Source of the DNA: Hofstenia miamia
Lineage: Eukaryota; Xenacoelomorpha; Acoela
Direction: 5' to 3'
Assembly (NCBI GenBank): GCA_004352715.1
Contig: SCFE01000075.1
Location: forward strand, 216,396-280,395
DNA: 64,000 bases
The translations under genes were made by a program, and so were the position numbers. A model generated the notes under the pieces. The model did no database searches. It worked only from the letters and a program-made list of their open reading frames with translations, and had not been told where the DNA came from. This document shows positions 22,340 through 34,404 of the stretch, in pieces (the stretch's first letter is position 1; every line of letters starts with the position of its first letter).

Positions 22340-25300
22340 TAAATAGTACGCATGGCCAACAAAAAAGATGTTGATTACTACTGACAGTAAACCATTTAAA
22401 TCATTCAAAATACATTCTAGTAAAATGATGCCTGTATTTTTTCCTTTTGAACTAAATACCTGTACAAGAATATTAAATTCATGTTGAGGTCTGCCATTTG
22501 AGGTTTACTGCTACTAACTGTTTCTGCCATTAAAATAGTCTAAAATTATGCCCACTCCCAACTCTTAAATATATGTAATACATGTAGAGTGAACTGCTAC
22601 TATCAATGCAAAATGTTATAATCATGCTGACTTGGTGATCATTGATAGGACATCCCATTTTAATTGGATGCTTTAATTAAATGGATGCTTCCAATCAATT
22701 TTCTTTTCTATGCAAAATTTTAAATGTTTAGGGCAGTATTATTGAATTGTGATATGATTATTCATAATGTCTGTGCTTTGCAAAGGGAGAATAATATTTG
22801 TTTAAGTTGATGATTGAATCCCATACTGATTGAATATGAGTTAACATGAAATTCTTCTTAATATTGCACAATCAAAAATCTAACTTGATATTAGCACACT
22901 AATGGAATAATTCAATAATATCTAATTCCTACTATACAGAATTATGGGCATAATTAGGCATTTGCACTAGTTGCCTAGGTTTAAAGAGAATGAAAATTAT
23001 CTTCACTGACAAGCATTGAATATATAAATTTTCATATAAGTATTTTAAAACCCAATATTTTTAGTACCTAGGCAGAGCCTAGGTTGCCTAGGTTTAATAA
23101 CTGCTCCTGGTCATAGGTTAGGGTACACATAATAAGTCTTTCTTGAGATGAGTGTTGGAGGTTCATTATAGAACTTGATTACTGGATTCATTGCTGATAA
23201 ATAGAACAGCTCTGGGTGGATGCCTACCAAACAGGACAACTGTGGAGAATCAAAACTTCATCTAAATAGTGATTGTTAATTTGTCTGCTAATAAAAGTTA
23301 ATGGAGGAATATTATTAACTCATAAAGCAGTTGAGAACAAGTAGCTCCCTTCCCTCCAAATTGATGGAGAACCAAAGGACTAGATTTGGACAACCTGATG
23401 TTGGACCTGGTATTAGATGACACAATAGATGACAACATAAAATATACAATAAAAAAACTTAAATATAATTTCCATCTTCAAAATGTGAATATTTGCAGAA
23501 CAGCAAACCACCTTGTAACAAAATTTATAGAAAGCCAACTGATACAGGTTTGGTTTTAAATTTCAATTAAAATTCACCTTTAGCATAAAAATAGCAATAA
23601 TTTAAGAAGCAATATATTGATTATTTTATGTCTCAAATTCCTATGACATCATAAAACAAGAAATAACCAAACTAGTCAAATTGGAAGACAAATGAATATC
23701 CAAGTGATTTTATTAATAAATTTATAAAAGAAACAAGACAGGTAAGTATTTAAATAATTTTGAACACACTTTTAAAATTGAATATAGAGGTAAGCATGCA
23801 ACAGATTTGATTAATCAAGAAGTGTCTTTAAACCAGATTGTAATTAGTATAAACAAGCTCATAATCAAAGTGGTAGGATAAGCAACTAATAACAGATTAA
23901 TCATTTGTAATGAAAGTTGTGAATTAAATAACAAAACATTTTGAAGCTGAAGAAATCTTATCATCAATATCAATCCATTTATTTTCTGGTGAAGTCACCA
24001 CCACCTTAGCAAATTTAGAGTTTAGCTAACTATGAGCATATCATAAAATCTCCAATGATTAATGCATTCAGAAAAAGAGAACTGAACTCCACTAAGACTT
24101 TTCTCACAATCAGATGATCAATGTATTTTTAAATTTATCATTTGGCTCATTTTTGTCAAAGGTCTTAGCTGAATTATTTTTTGCCATTGTCTATAAAACT
24201 TTACAAATAAAAATCCCTATATAATATTGTGCTAAAATTCACTGTTTACAATTCAGTCAGAATAGGTGTTTTTTAGTGTAGAATCACAGTGGCACTCTCA
24301 CCACTCAAGCAGCACTGGGTAACTCTTAGGTTCTTCTGAAGGTTGCAAAGATAGCCATCACAGAGAGGGACCCACATTCTAGCAAAAAAAGAAGAACATT
24401 GGTAGTTCACCAATTTCATTAAAGAAAAACTGAAACCAATCACCAAGAAGGCATTCCATATAGCAACCAATTCACACAGCATCATGCTGAAGCCATATCA
24501 AGAAAGCCATCCTGACTCACCAAGGTGCTGATTGTGTGTCTCAAGTATTAAGTTCTAGCTCAAATAAACAATTTAGCTTGTAGTTCTTGTTATCTCAGCT
24601 TATGTAAATAAATATAATAATAGCATGTAATTGACATGCATTCTCATTGGCAATGGCATATTATATTTGCACAGTGTGATGTTAAGTGCATGTATGAAAA
24701 TGATTGAAGTAGAAGTTATTATTCCCTACATGTATACTTAGCCTTAAAGCAAGCACAATATGGGCTGCCAACTGTCAAAGGGCTAGTTATCACCCTAGGC
24801 ACAGTGGAGTAACTCCCAAATTATTGCTGGATCTTACACAAAATTAATTATTATAAAATCCATAACACCTAAAATGGTTAGTAATTTAATAAGACAGAAA
24901 AAAGTAATGATGTCCAAGTGGGACAAAACTTTTATTGGGTATGGCTACAATGTCTTCCCTACTTTTATACAAAAATCAGTAAATAATTACCAGTAATCTG
25001 TTTACAAAGTTGTCCCTCACAAATTAAGTGAGCAATCATATGTTTCTACAATTCGAGGTGAGAACAATTAAATTTATTGTAAAACTACACTCAAAAATAG
25101 ACAAATTACTAAAATAGAATGAAAATTAGCACCAATTGATTAGAGTATGAAATAATTGTATTAAAAATTCAAGAGGGTGCCCTTAGTGACTCTCCATTAG
25201 TTTACACCTTTTTATCTTAGGTGAGACAGACAAGAATGATTTTCAGTTTGTATTCTGTCTCTTGCCCCTTCCAGCTTGGCTTTTACTCAAGCAATTCTCC

Positions 25301-25810
25301 TACTCCCCATGGATTAATGTGTGCACTTTCTAAATTAAGTCTTTAAAATTTGCATTTTTCCATTTTATTGGTGCACATTGACTCTTTTTTTCATTAATTT
25401 GATAATAATCTCCATTTCCCATAAAACAATATCTTTGCACCACAGATATCTCTTTCATCACTGCATTTGCCATGATTTGTGACCTCTCCTAAAAAGAAAC
25501 TGAAGTTTTCCCTCAATTTCTTTGCTGTCATCTTCATCAAGTCAATTATGTTCACATTTATTTTTGTAACTATTTCATTCTTTTCAATATATAGTAGTAT
25601 TTATATCTATCTTCCACTATACAATATCATTTATTCATTTGTGCAACATTAATGTTTTTGTTGATGTTGCATTCATTGTGTTTCTAGCTGTTTTGAATTG
25701 TCAAAATGATTCTCTTAAGCTATTGTTTCACTTCAACCACAGGTAGGGATGTACTCATGTTAGCCATTTATTGTATATATTTCTGCTATCTTTCCTTAAC
25801 TGAAATAACT
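22340..25810. other. Long region without a recognised gene
   Basis: I read both strands without finding a supported exon or element end. An open frame at 24273-24485 on the minus strand has no context. Composition is less AT-rich between about 23100 and 24600, which may mark old transposon sequence too decayed to name. Confidence 0.45.
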
Positions 25811-25815
25811 GAATA

Positions 25816-26570
25816 CTATTTAGGTACTCTGCCATCATAGCTCTGCTCTGTGAATGGTTTAACTGTGGCCTCTGGCATAATGATGGGTAGGTTGCTGCCC
25901 TCTGTTTTTGCTATTCTTCTTATGTGGACTTTTGTTTCTGGTGACAGCTTTTTGTATGCATTATTCCTCATCTTTAGTGTTCCCATGAAATAGGGGTGCA
26001 ATGTTTCTTCATCTATTTTCAACATCCTTTTCTCTCTCTCTTTTGAGCATATGGTTCTATCTGATGTGGTTTCAGAGGGGGGTGTAGCTGTGTAATCCTT
26101 AGTGGTTTACTGGTGCTTGGCTCACCATCCAGTGAGTCCATGATGATGGTTTCTACTGAGTTACCCTCAAGTTGGCTCACAGGCAACTCTCTCAGCATTT
26201 GACCAGCTGTGGGATCCATAGATATGTCAGCCTAGAATTGCTTTCATATGCATATGGTTCTTTGCCCACTTACACCTTCCCCAGGAACTCCAATTGTCAC
26301 ACTGCCCTTGAGTTGGCAAAGTGGACTGGAGGGAAAGTTGAGCTGCTTTGCACCAGTTCTCTGCATGCATTCAAATCAATGTTGCAGATCTCTGGGGTTT
26401 TCACTGGTTCTCTGCTTGCTCTCAAATTGGTGGTGCAGATCTCCAGCTGGAGAGGTGTTATGTGTTTTTGTCTCCCTGCCCTTGAATTGGCATTGGGGAC
26501 TACTTGGATACCTTCTCACTCTGCGTCTTTGATTAGTCAGTGGTTCATTCTCTTTCCTTTTGCTTTCCAT
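25816..26570 (-). pseudogene. Post-integrase ORF of the Gypsy element
   Basis: Open pieces 26376-26570, 26019-26219 and 25816-26025 follow the integrase in the same orientation (ETIIMDSLDGEPSTSKPLRI, LSPETKVHIRRIAKTEGSNL). No transmembrane segment or envelope-like feature is visible. It may be an extended integrase tail or an accessory ORF; I do not recognise it. Confidence 0.4.
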
Positions 26571-26695
26571 TTGACGTCTGGTTCAAAAACTTCTCCATAT
26601 TCTTCTCCATGGATTAGACATTGTCATCTCTTCAGCTTTCTCTGTGGTTGTTGCTGTTGCATCTCATTTGATTTGCCTAAATTCAGTAAGTAAGT

Positions 26696-28256
26696 TTAAA
26701 TCCCATAGTTCAGGCTCATATAAATATATCTATCTCTTGCTGCTTGCCTTAGCAGCTCTCTCATCTGTAAATTTTTGTTACTGTTATTTGTTTCAAATTC
26801 CTCATCAAAACCTTCTTCCAGTAAACTATCTAATTCACACATATCATACATAATTTCATTTCCATTAATTTGATTTATTTTAAATTCAGCATTTTCATCT
26901 AGAATAGACTCTTCAATGTCTGCCATTGCTATTTTTAGGTTCTGGAAATGCAGTAGTCTGCCATTGTTCAGCATATACTCATTGTTTGGCAGTACTTGAG
27001 TTATTTTGTATGGACCTGACCAAATCATTTTTAATTTCCAGACCTGGTTTGTGTCTGTCAATTTCATTGGTGTGAATGCATAGACTGTGTCACCTATTTT
27101 GTGTGCATGATCATAGATTTTTTTATTATAGTTTGCTGTTGTCTTAAGGTGGATTTCTTTGTGTTATGGCACATTGTCTCATGTATTGCTGTTAATTGAT
27201 TTCTTAATTGATTCACATATTGGTTGTCCATTTTTCTGCTGTAGGAAAAGTACTGCATTGATAATGGTGTTCTTGCCTCTCTTCTGAACATGGCCTTGAA
27301 TAGTGTTATTCCTGTTTTTGAGTGTACAGATGTATTATAAAAGTATTTGATCATTTCAATTAATTAATCAACGTCCTGTTCAGTCTTTCTACTGCGCCAT
27401 TCACCTGTGGGTGATAAGCTGTCATCATTTTGCTCACTATTTCCAGTAGGTGTGACATTTCCTGAAAAAGATTACTTTCAAATTGTGGCCCTTTGTTCAT
27501 GATTATTGTTTCCATGGGTCCAAATTTTAATATCCAGTCTTTCATTACTATTTCCACAGTTGTTTCAGCCATTGTGTTCTTCATGGGGATCAGTCTTGCA
27601 TACTTGGTAAAGTTATCTACCATTACTAGTAAATGTTGATATCCCTCTTCAGCCTTTGACAGCATTTCTAAATCTATGTTTACTATTTCAGTAGGTTGTG
27701 TCACTATGATCTTTTCTAGCAGTGCTCTCTGCATTGGAAAGTGCTGTTTGTTGTTAAGGAGGCATGTTGTACACTTGTTGATTATCTCCTCTGTGACTTT
27801 CCTCAATGCTGTTGTGATAAATCTTGCATTGAAGGTGCTTTCACTTTGTGTGATGTCTAGATGGCCTTTTTCATGCACTTTTCTTATTAAGTCTCATTTG
27901 TAGTATTCCAGTATTGCTATCCTGTTGTTCTGTGATTCCACATATAGGAGTCTGTTCTTATTTCTTTTCCATCTATACCTTTTGTAGTAGCTCACTGTTA
28001 CTCTTAACAGTTTTAAGCTTGGTTCCTGTAGCTTTTTTATAATCTCATTCAGTATCACATCATCTTTTTGTTTTTCTATGATCTCTGATTCTGATATCTC
28101 TTCCTTGATTGTGATTGGCAGCACTGCTTGTCCCTTCTTATCAATGTTTATTTCTGGCAATTCTTCATACTCTGTATGTGGTAGGAATTGAAACTTCTTT
28201 TTCTCTCCATCTTCTTTAGCTGCGTCTCTCTGGTACTCTGGGAGGGGTACAGACAT
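26696..28256 (-). pseudogene. Gypsy integrase with an altered catalytic triad
   Basis: The integrase inserts the cDNA into the host genome. The N-terminal zinc site is H-x3-H (HEKGH) and C-x2-C (CTTC). The core has the first acidic residue in EIVNIDLEML and the Glu in VNGAVERLNRTL. The second position reads IIMNKGPQF, where Gypsy integrases have D-x-G-x-x-F, so the catalytic Asp is Asn. The C-terminal barrel-like part near 26900-27060 reads WSGPYKITQVLPNNEYML. In-frame stops near 27357 and 27893 separate the pieces. The element could not integrate with this copy. Confidence 0.85.
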
Positions 28257-28350
28257 TTCACTAACTGAATGTTTAGCTAACTGGATGTTTCACTAACCAG
28301 ATGTTTCACTAACCAGACATTTCACTAACTGGACGTTTCACTAACTACTT
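28245..28350. repeat. MULE subterminal minisatellite, left array
   Basis: Imperfect 17-bp units near GGATGTTTCACTAACTG in tandem. Related arrays are at 32806-32960 (same orientation) and 35685-35853 (inverted, reading CCAGTTAGTGAAATAT). Unit variants alternate GGATG, GGATA, AGATG and AGACG. Such arrays act as multiple transposase-binding sites in some MULEs; that role is inferred here. Confidence 0.85.
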
Positions 28351-28415
28351 GTCCTATAAAAATAGTATGTTGATGACGTAAAATAAACATCTCTACTAAA
28401 TGATTTATAATTTAC

Positions 28416-28885
28416 TTGGAAATGGAAATATCTGGAAGTGGAAGACCTGCTCCTGTTAAGCCAATTAAAATGAAACGTGGAGGCATTAAGTTACTTTATA
28501 AAGGAAATTTTTTATATTTCCAAATGAGAAAAAAAGAAAATTTGTATTGGAAATGCTCTGAGAAACAGTGTAAATATAGGTTAATCACCGCGCATGATTA
28601 TAGTATTAGGTAAAAACACTATTTTCTGAGGAATTTATAAGTTCACTGAAAATGTTTAGTTGTTTTAAATACCTTGGTTACTATTAATCTCATCAAAATA
28701 AAGCTAGTTAATTTTTATGCATATTAGGAAAATTTAGGAAGGAGGCAGCTATTGAACACTGTCATACATGCGTTGAAGAAGAGATTGTAAATGCAACTAT
28801 TGCTCAGCAGGAAATGTCGGACAAGATGTCATTGGACACGTCTAAGACTCCCGGTAAATTTACAGCATCGAAAGTTAACTAAAAT
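28416..28885 (+). pseudogene. First copy of the MULE transposase 5' exons, cut off at the gap
   Basis: 28416-28609 encodes the same 65-residue FLYWCH-type zinc-finger start as 33026-33219 (GNFLYFQMRKKENLYWKCSE, with C-x4-C, then H). It is followed by the same intron and second exon, with a few base differences. It breaks off at about 28880, just before the N run, where GGGCAGCAAT also occurs near 32545 inside the Polinton fragment. Base differences show it is not the same molecule as the second copy. Confidence 0.75.
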
Positions 28886-28905
28886 CTCTGGGCAGCAATG
28901 AAATT

Positions 28906-30904
28906 NNNNNNNNNNNNNNNNNNNNNNNNNNNNNNNNNNNNNNNNNNNNNNNNNNNNNNNNNNNNNNNNNNNNNNNNNNNNNNNNNNNNNNNNNNNNNNN
29001 NNNNNNNNNNNNNNNNNNNNNNNNNNNNNNNNNNNNNNNNNNNNNNNNNNNNNNNNNNNNNNNNNNNNNNNNNNNNNNNNNNNNNNNNNNNNNNNNNNNN
29101 NNNNNNNNNNNNNNNNNNNNNNNNNNNNNNNNNNNNNNNNNNNNNNNNNNNNNNNNNNNNNNNNNNNNNNNNNNNNNNNNNNNNNNNNNNNNNNNNNNNN
29201 NNNNNNNNNNNNNNNNNNNNNNNNNNNNNNNNNNNNNNNNNNNNNNNNNNNNNNNNNNNNNNNNNNNNNNNNNNNNNNNNNNNNNNNNNNNNNNNNNNNN
29301 NNNNNNNNNNNNNNNNNNNNNNNNNNNNNNNNNNNNNNNNNNNNNNNNNNNNNNNNNNNNNNNNNNNNNNNNNNNNNNNNNNNNNNNNNNNNNNNNNNNN
29401 NNNNNNNNNNNNNNNNNNNNNNNNNNNNNNNNNNNNNNNNNNNNNNNNNNNNNNNNNNNNNNNNNNNNNNNNNNNNNNNNNNNNNNNNNNNNNNNNNNNN
29501 NNNNNNNNNNNNNNNNNNNNNNNNNNNNNNNNNNNNNNNNNNNNNNNNNNNNNNNNNNNNNNNNNNNNNNNNNNNNNNNNNNNNNNNNNNNNNNNNNNNN
29601 NNNNNNNNNNNNNNNNNNNNNNNNNNNNNNNNNNNNNNNNNNNNNNNNNNNNNNNNNNNNNNNNNNNNNNNNNNNNNNNNNNNNNNNNNNNNNNNNNNNN
29701 NNNNNNNNNNNNNNNNNNNNNNNNNNNNNNNNNNNNNNNNNNNNNNNNNNNNNNNNNNNNNNNNNNNNNNNNNNNNNNNNNNNNNNNNNNNNNNNNNNNN
29801 NNNNNNNNNNNNNNNNNNNNNNNNNNNNNNNNNNNNNNNNNNNNNNNNNNNNNNNNNNNNNNNNNNNNNNNNNNNNNNNNNNNNNNNNNNNNNNNNNNNN
29901 NNNNNCATAAAACTGTGATTTGATTTGCAAATGCAGGCTTCATTATGTTATAATGGAATTTAAACATCTGGAGCTTAGAAAGATCTAAAATGGCCTGACC
30001 CTCATAATTTAGCTTATTCCATACAATTTCTTTTTAGCATGACCAGCACCAAATTGTCATTAATTTTGTTAAATGACTTAAATTGTGTCTGTTTTATTAA
30101 CTTTTCTGCTGCTTCTTGACCCTCAACAAATTTTACCTTGCATTGTTTTCTTAGAGACTCCATTGTCTTTCCAAATACAGCATTAGACATCAGCTTATAA
30201 AAGCTCTTTTTTCAAAGTTGTTTCTAGCTGCTTTGTGTTTTGATGTATTTAAGTCAATATAGGGCTTTAAAAATTGTGCTTGTTTAAATTGTAGTGTGCT
30301 GTGAAACTTGGTGATTTTTAGGCACCACCAAGTTCATCCTTTACTTTCAAATATGTCTTTTTATTTGTTTCACTATATAATGGTGAATTAGATGGATAGT
30401 TTGAAAAGTCAAAGTGGTGTGCCAATGATGCCAGTTCTTCATACACATTTTGGGTCTTTATTTTGTAGAGGAGAGAGTCTGTGTCACTGCATAAAACTGT
30501 GATTTGATTTGCAAATGCAGGCTTCATTATGTTATAATGGAATTTAAACATCTGGAGCTTAGAAAGATCTAAAATGGCCTGACCCTCATAATTTAGCTTA
30601 TTCCATACAATTTCTTTTTAGCATGACCAGCACCAAATTGTCATTAATTTTGTTAAATGACTTAAATTGTGTCTGTTTTATTAACTTTTCTGCTGCTTCT
30701 TGACCCTCAACAAATTTTACCTTGCATTGTTTTCTTAGAGACTCCATTGTCTTTCCAAATACAGCATTAGACATCAGCTTATAAAAGCTCTTTTTTCAAA
30801 GTTGTTTCTAGCTGCTTTGTGTTTTGATGTATTTAAGTCAATATAGGGCTTTAAAAATTGTGCTTGTTTAAATTGTAGTGTGCTGTGAAACTTGGTGATT
30901 TTTA
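28906..30904. other. 1-kb gap followed by a duplicated polymerase segment
   Basis: N from 28906 to 29905. Then 29906-30320 is a near-identical copy of 30490-30904, offset 584. Both encode the same part of the Polinton polymerase, so this is most simply an assembly overlap left unmerged at a gap. Confidence 0.8.
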
Positions 30905-32780
30905 GCCCTTGTTCAATGTAAAATTTCAGCACCTCATAGTGAACCACATACTTTTTCTTTGGGTAAAATGTCTGCACCAACTTTGCCACTTTGCCAGATT
31001 TCAGTCCTAATGACTCTTTAATATTTTGTGTGTAGGGTGACAAATGTTTGTCTTCAATAATCATCTGGTGTGGTGCCAGGGGGAAATCAAAATGTTTGCT
31101 GTGCAAATTACTGGGATATTGCAGGTCCACCTCCACTAAATACCCAATATCTCCATCCTGTGGTGTATTCAAAATTTCATTTATTGGTGCATTTGTCCAC
31201 TGCAACTGTCCAACAGGCAAATTCATCTTCATGGTACTGCCAAACAAAGAATTCATGTCCAAAAAGATTGCATAAGTGGACTCATTTTCTGGGTCATAGC
31301 CCTCTACCATGGGGTTGTTTGCCTTAAAGTAGCATTCTGAGTAAATGCCTGACATGCCTCCTCTAATACCAGCCTCAATAAATTCCAGTTGATTGTTATC
31401 TGCAATTGGATCAAGTGAGAAGTTTGTGTAAATTAACATGGCATTCCAGCTAAAGTTGGACAGTGTAAAAAAATGTGCAGGATGCAGTCCATGTGTTTGT
31501 TTACTCTTACAACTAAATTCACAAAGTACATCTGAAAGCAACAGTGTATCTGACATTAAATAATTATTGTGGAAGTCTCTAAATGTGGTACACCCTCCAT
31601 TAACCCAAGTAATATTTGTTAGTGGTATTTTTCTGGTTAATCTATTATACCAATGTTGTAATTCAGGCAGGTTTGTTTCATTAAATTTATCTAATGATTC
31701 AAACCATTAATATGGAAATTGGCCCTTACCCATCATAAATGCTGATGCCTTCTGCTTGCCCATGCCTGCTTTTAAAAAGTCATATTTGCCTGCTCCAATA
31801 TTTTTTGCCAGATTTGACAGGCTATCAATAACAAAATGATAGGAGTACAAAAATCTCAACTCTTCATGAATCCATTTAGTTGCAACATTTTTATCCTTGT
31901 AGTTATACATTGGGATGATAAGACTAAATGATAAGAAGTTTTCAGACATGCATGGTATACATTTCAGGGTTTCATTTTCCTTGAGCTTCAGGCTTTTCAA
32001 TAGCAAATGCATATTCATACTTACTGCCATTGGAGTAAATTGAGGGTTAGGGTGTAATATGTTGCAATTGTTGTGTGCAACACCATGCACTTTCCCAGTA
32101 TAATGGCAATAATCAATTACTCTGTGAGAGATACCTTCAAATTCTTCATTGCAGAACACACAAACAGTGGATTTCTCCATCAAATATTCTCTATCAGCCT
32201 TGAAATTATTAATTGACAATGCTTTTGCTTGGCAGCAAATGAAGTTTTGACAATTTTGTGAAGTTCATTCCATCAATCCTCCATACAGCCCTCACCTGAA
32301 AAAACTTTAGCAGAAAGAAGTTGATTTTCAGTACTGGTGGCAATACAGATACCTGAGGGAGTTTGTAGCACATCCTGAACAGTATAGCTGGTTGAGGGAT
32401 CTGGTGTAACTGTGTGGATCTTCTGTGATATGAATTCTATATCTAATGCAGCAATGATAGGTACAAAGTTCTTGGCTCCAAATGATTTAAATGAAATTTT
32501 CTCATTAGACTGAGGGAAAGTAATTGTTGGCGTCATTAGTTTCTGGGCAGCAATTCTTTTGGCATGTTTTAAAGATTCCCTATTAATTAAGCCTTAGAGA
32601 TATTTACTACAGAAGAAGCCAGTATCTCTACCCTTAAAAAATTTGATGCAGGCATTTAAATTGGTAATTGCCACATTATGAGGGTTTTCATTTTCCTTTA
32701 ATATTATTAAATTTTTCAATTTTAAATGAGACCAATAAAAGTCTCGATTCGAGACGAGACTGAGACTTTTTTTCAAGTCT
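29906..32780 (-). pseudogene. Polinton/Maverick protein-primed DNA polymerase B, fragment
   Basis: Family-B polymerase that copies Polinton (virus-like) transposons from a protein primer. Visible in order on the minus strand: exonuclease motif I as ALDIEFI (32450); a zinc-ribbon/HNH-like insert CVFCNEEFEG...DYCHYTGK...HNNCN (32050-32160), typical of this family; polymerase motif A FLDMNSLFGSTM (31270); the conserved VFGKTMESLRKQC block (30750); and motif C CSDTDSLLY (30480). Frameshifts occur at A-runs (near 30785) and at several stops. No terminal repeats or other Polinton genes are visible beside it. It sits between two MULE left-end copies. Confidence 0.85.
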
Positions 32781-32800
32781 CATCGAGACTGAGACCTATA
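32715..32800. repeat. GAGAC/GTCTC palindrome cluster
   Basis: GTCTCGATTCGAGAC and AAGTCTCATCGAGACT form small palindromes within a GAGACTGAGAC-type simple repeat, between the Polinton fragment and the second MULE end. Function unknown. Confidence 0.6.
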
Positions 32801-33025
32801 TTTTAGGGGTACAGACGTTTCACTAACTGGATATTTCACTAACTGAATGTTTAGCTAACTGGATGTTTCACTAACCAGATGTTTCGCTAACTGGATATTT
32901 CGCTAACTGGATATTTCACTAACCAGACGTTTCACTAACTGGACGTTTCACTAACTACTTGTCCTATAAAAATATTATGTTGATGACGTAAAATAAACAT
33001 CTCTACTAAACGATTTATAATTTAC

Positions 33026-34404
33026 TTGGAAATGGAAATATCTGGAAGTGGAAGACCTGCTCCTGTTAAGCCAATTAAAATGAAACGCGGAGGCATTAAG
33101 TTACTTTATAAAGGAAATTTTTTATATTTCCAAATGAGAAAAAAAGAAAATTTGTATTGGAAATGCTCTGAGAAACAGTGTAAATATAGGTTAATCACCG
33201 CGCATGATTATAGTATTAGGTAAAAACACTATTTTCTGAGGAATTTATAAGTTCACTGAAAATGTTTAGTTGTTTTAAATACCTTGGTTACTATTAATCT
33301 CATCAAAATAAAGCTAGTTAATTTTTATGCATATTAGGAAAATTTAGGAAGGAGGCAGCTGTTGAACACTGTCATACATGCGTTGAAGAAGAGATTGTAA
33401 ATGCAACTATTGCTCGGCAGGAAATGTCGGACAAGATGTCATTGGACACGTCTAAGACTCCCGGTAAATTTACACATTTACACTAAAATCTAGTTTTCCT
33501 ATTGCAATGATATGACATTCATATTTAGGTCAAGTTTATAATGAAGTTGCCGCCTGAACTGATCCTCTAGCAATGGCTCATGTTGCTTCAAAATCGAATG
33601 TATGCCGTAATTTGTTAAGAATAAAATGCCAAGGATGTCCACCGCTGCCCTCGTCTGCAAATGATTGGATTTTGGGAAATATAGCTGACTCTGATGGCAA
33701 TTCAATGATTGGCGCTGATGCTGTAATTGATGGCCAATGAGTTGTAATCTTTGCGAGTAATTTTATGTTAAACCTTATGGCTAGAGCCACCCATGTATCA
33801 GGTTTCACTACTTTTTAATATTGTAACTACTTATTTCATAGGAGATGGTACATTTAAGATGGTGCCGCAAATATTCTCACAACTTTATACAATAAATTTT
33901 TTTTACAATACAAAATTAATTCCTGGTGTATATGTCTTATGTAGTTCCAAGAGCACTGCTACATATGAATTTATCTTATCATGGCTGAAAGAACGCCTAA
34001 CCCATTTTGTACAGTACACCTCAACAAAGGAAATCATGTGCAACTTTGAGTTGGCCTTCCATTCTGCCACAAGATGTATATTTCCACAGTGGAGAATTGT
34101 AGGGTGTTTTTTTCACTTCTGCCAGGCAATTTTGCGGAAAGTTTCAGAGCTCAGTCTTGTCATTTTGTATAGACAATATAAGGGTGTCAGGATTATTCTG
34201 CAGTAATAATTGTGTAATTAATATTTATGAAATTTAATTTAGCTGTTTAATGGCTTTGGATTTTTTGCCAATTGATGAAATAGAAATAAGTTTTGTTTTT
34301 CTACAAATGGAAACCAGAAGATCATCCATTGGCACACGACTAGATGATATTTTTAGTTATTTTGAGCATTTTTGGTTGGCTGTCGTGGGTTATATTTTTT
34401 ACTG
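33026..34404 (+). pseudogene. MULE transposase with FLYWCH finger, five exons, two stops
   Basis: Exons 33026-33219, 33348-33463, 33529-33801, 33842-34202 and 34243-34404 join in phase with GT..AG borders. Exon 1 is a FLYWCH zinc finger (DNA binding). Exon 4 carries the DDE-type MULE domain: GDGTFKMVPQIFSQLYTINF with the first Asp, then IMCNFELAFHSATRCIFPQW and GCFFHFCQAILRKV. MULEs normally have D-F-E in the second motif; here it is N-F-E. Stops at 33555-33557 and 33738-33740 interrupt exon 3. The last exon (LMALDFLPIDEIEISFVFLQ) matches the usual helical C-terminal region. Now non-functional, but the intron structure is well preserved. Confidence 0.82.

Noticed and set aside
26172-26693. 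173-codon plus-strand frame
   Set aside because: Opposite strand of the Gypsy post-integrase region; composition and context favour the minus strand.
28898-29923. Very long open frames on both strands
   Set aside because: They run through N bases and have no coding content.
32720-32800. GAGAC repeats as a CRISPR-like array
   Set aside because: No regular spacing or spacers; a simple palindromic satellite in an animal genome.
33499-33808. Minus-strand frames of 68 and 76 codons
   Set aside because: Antisense of MULE transposase exon 3, whose splice-consistent frame is on the plus strand.
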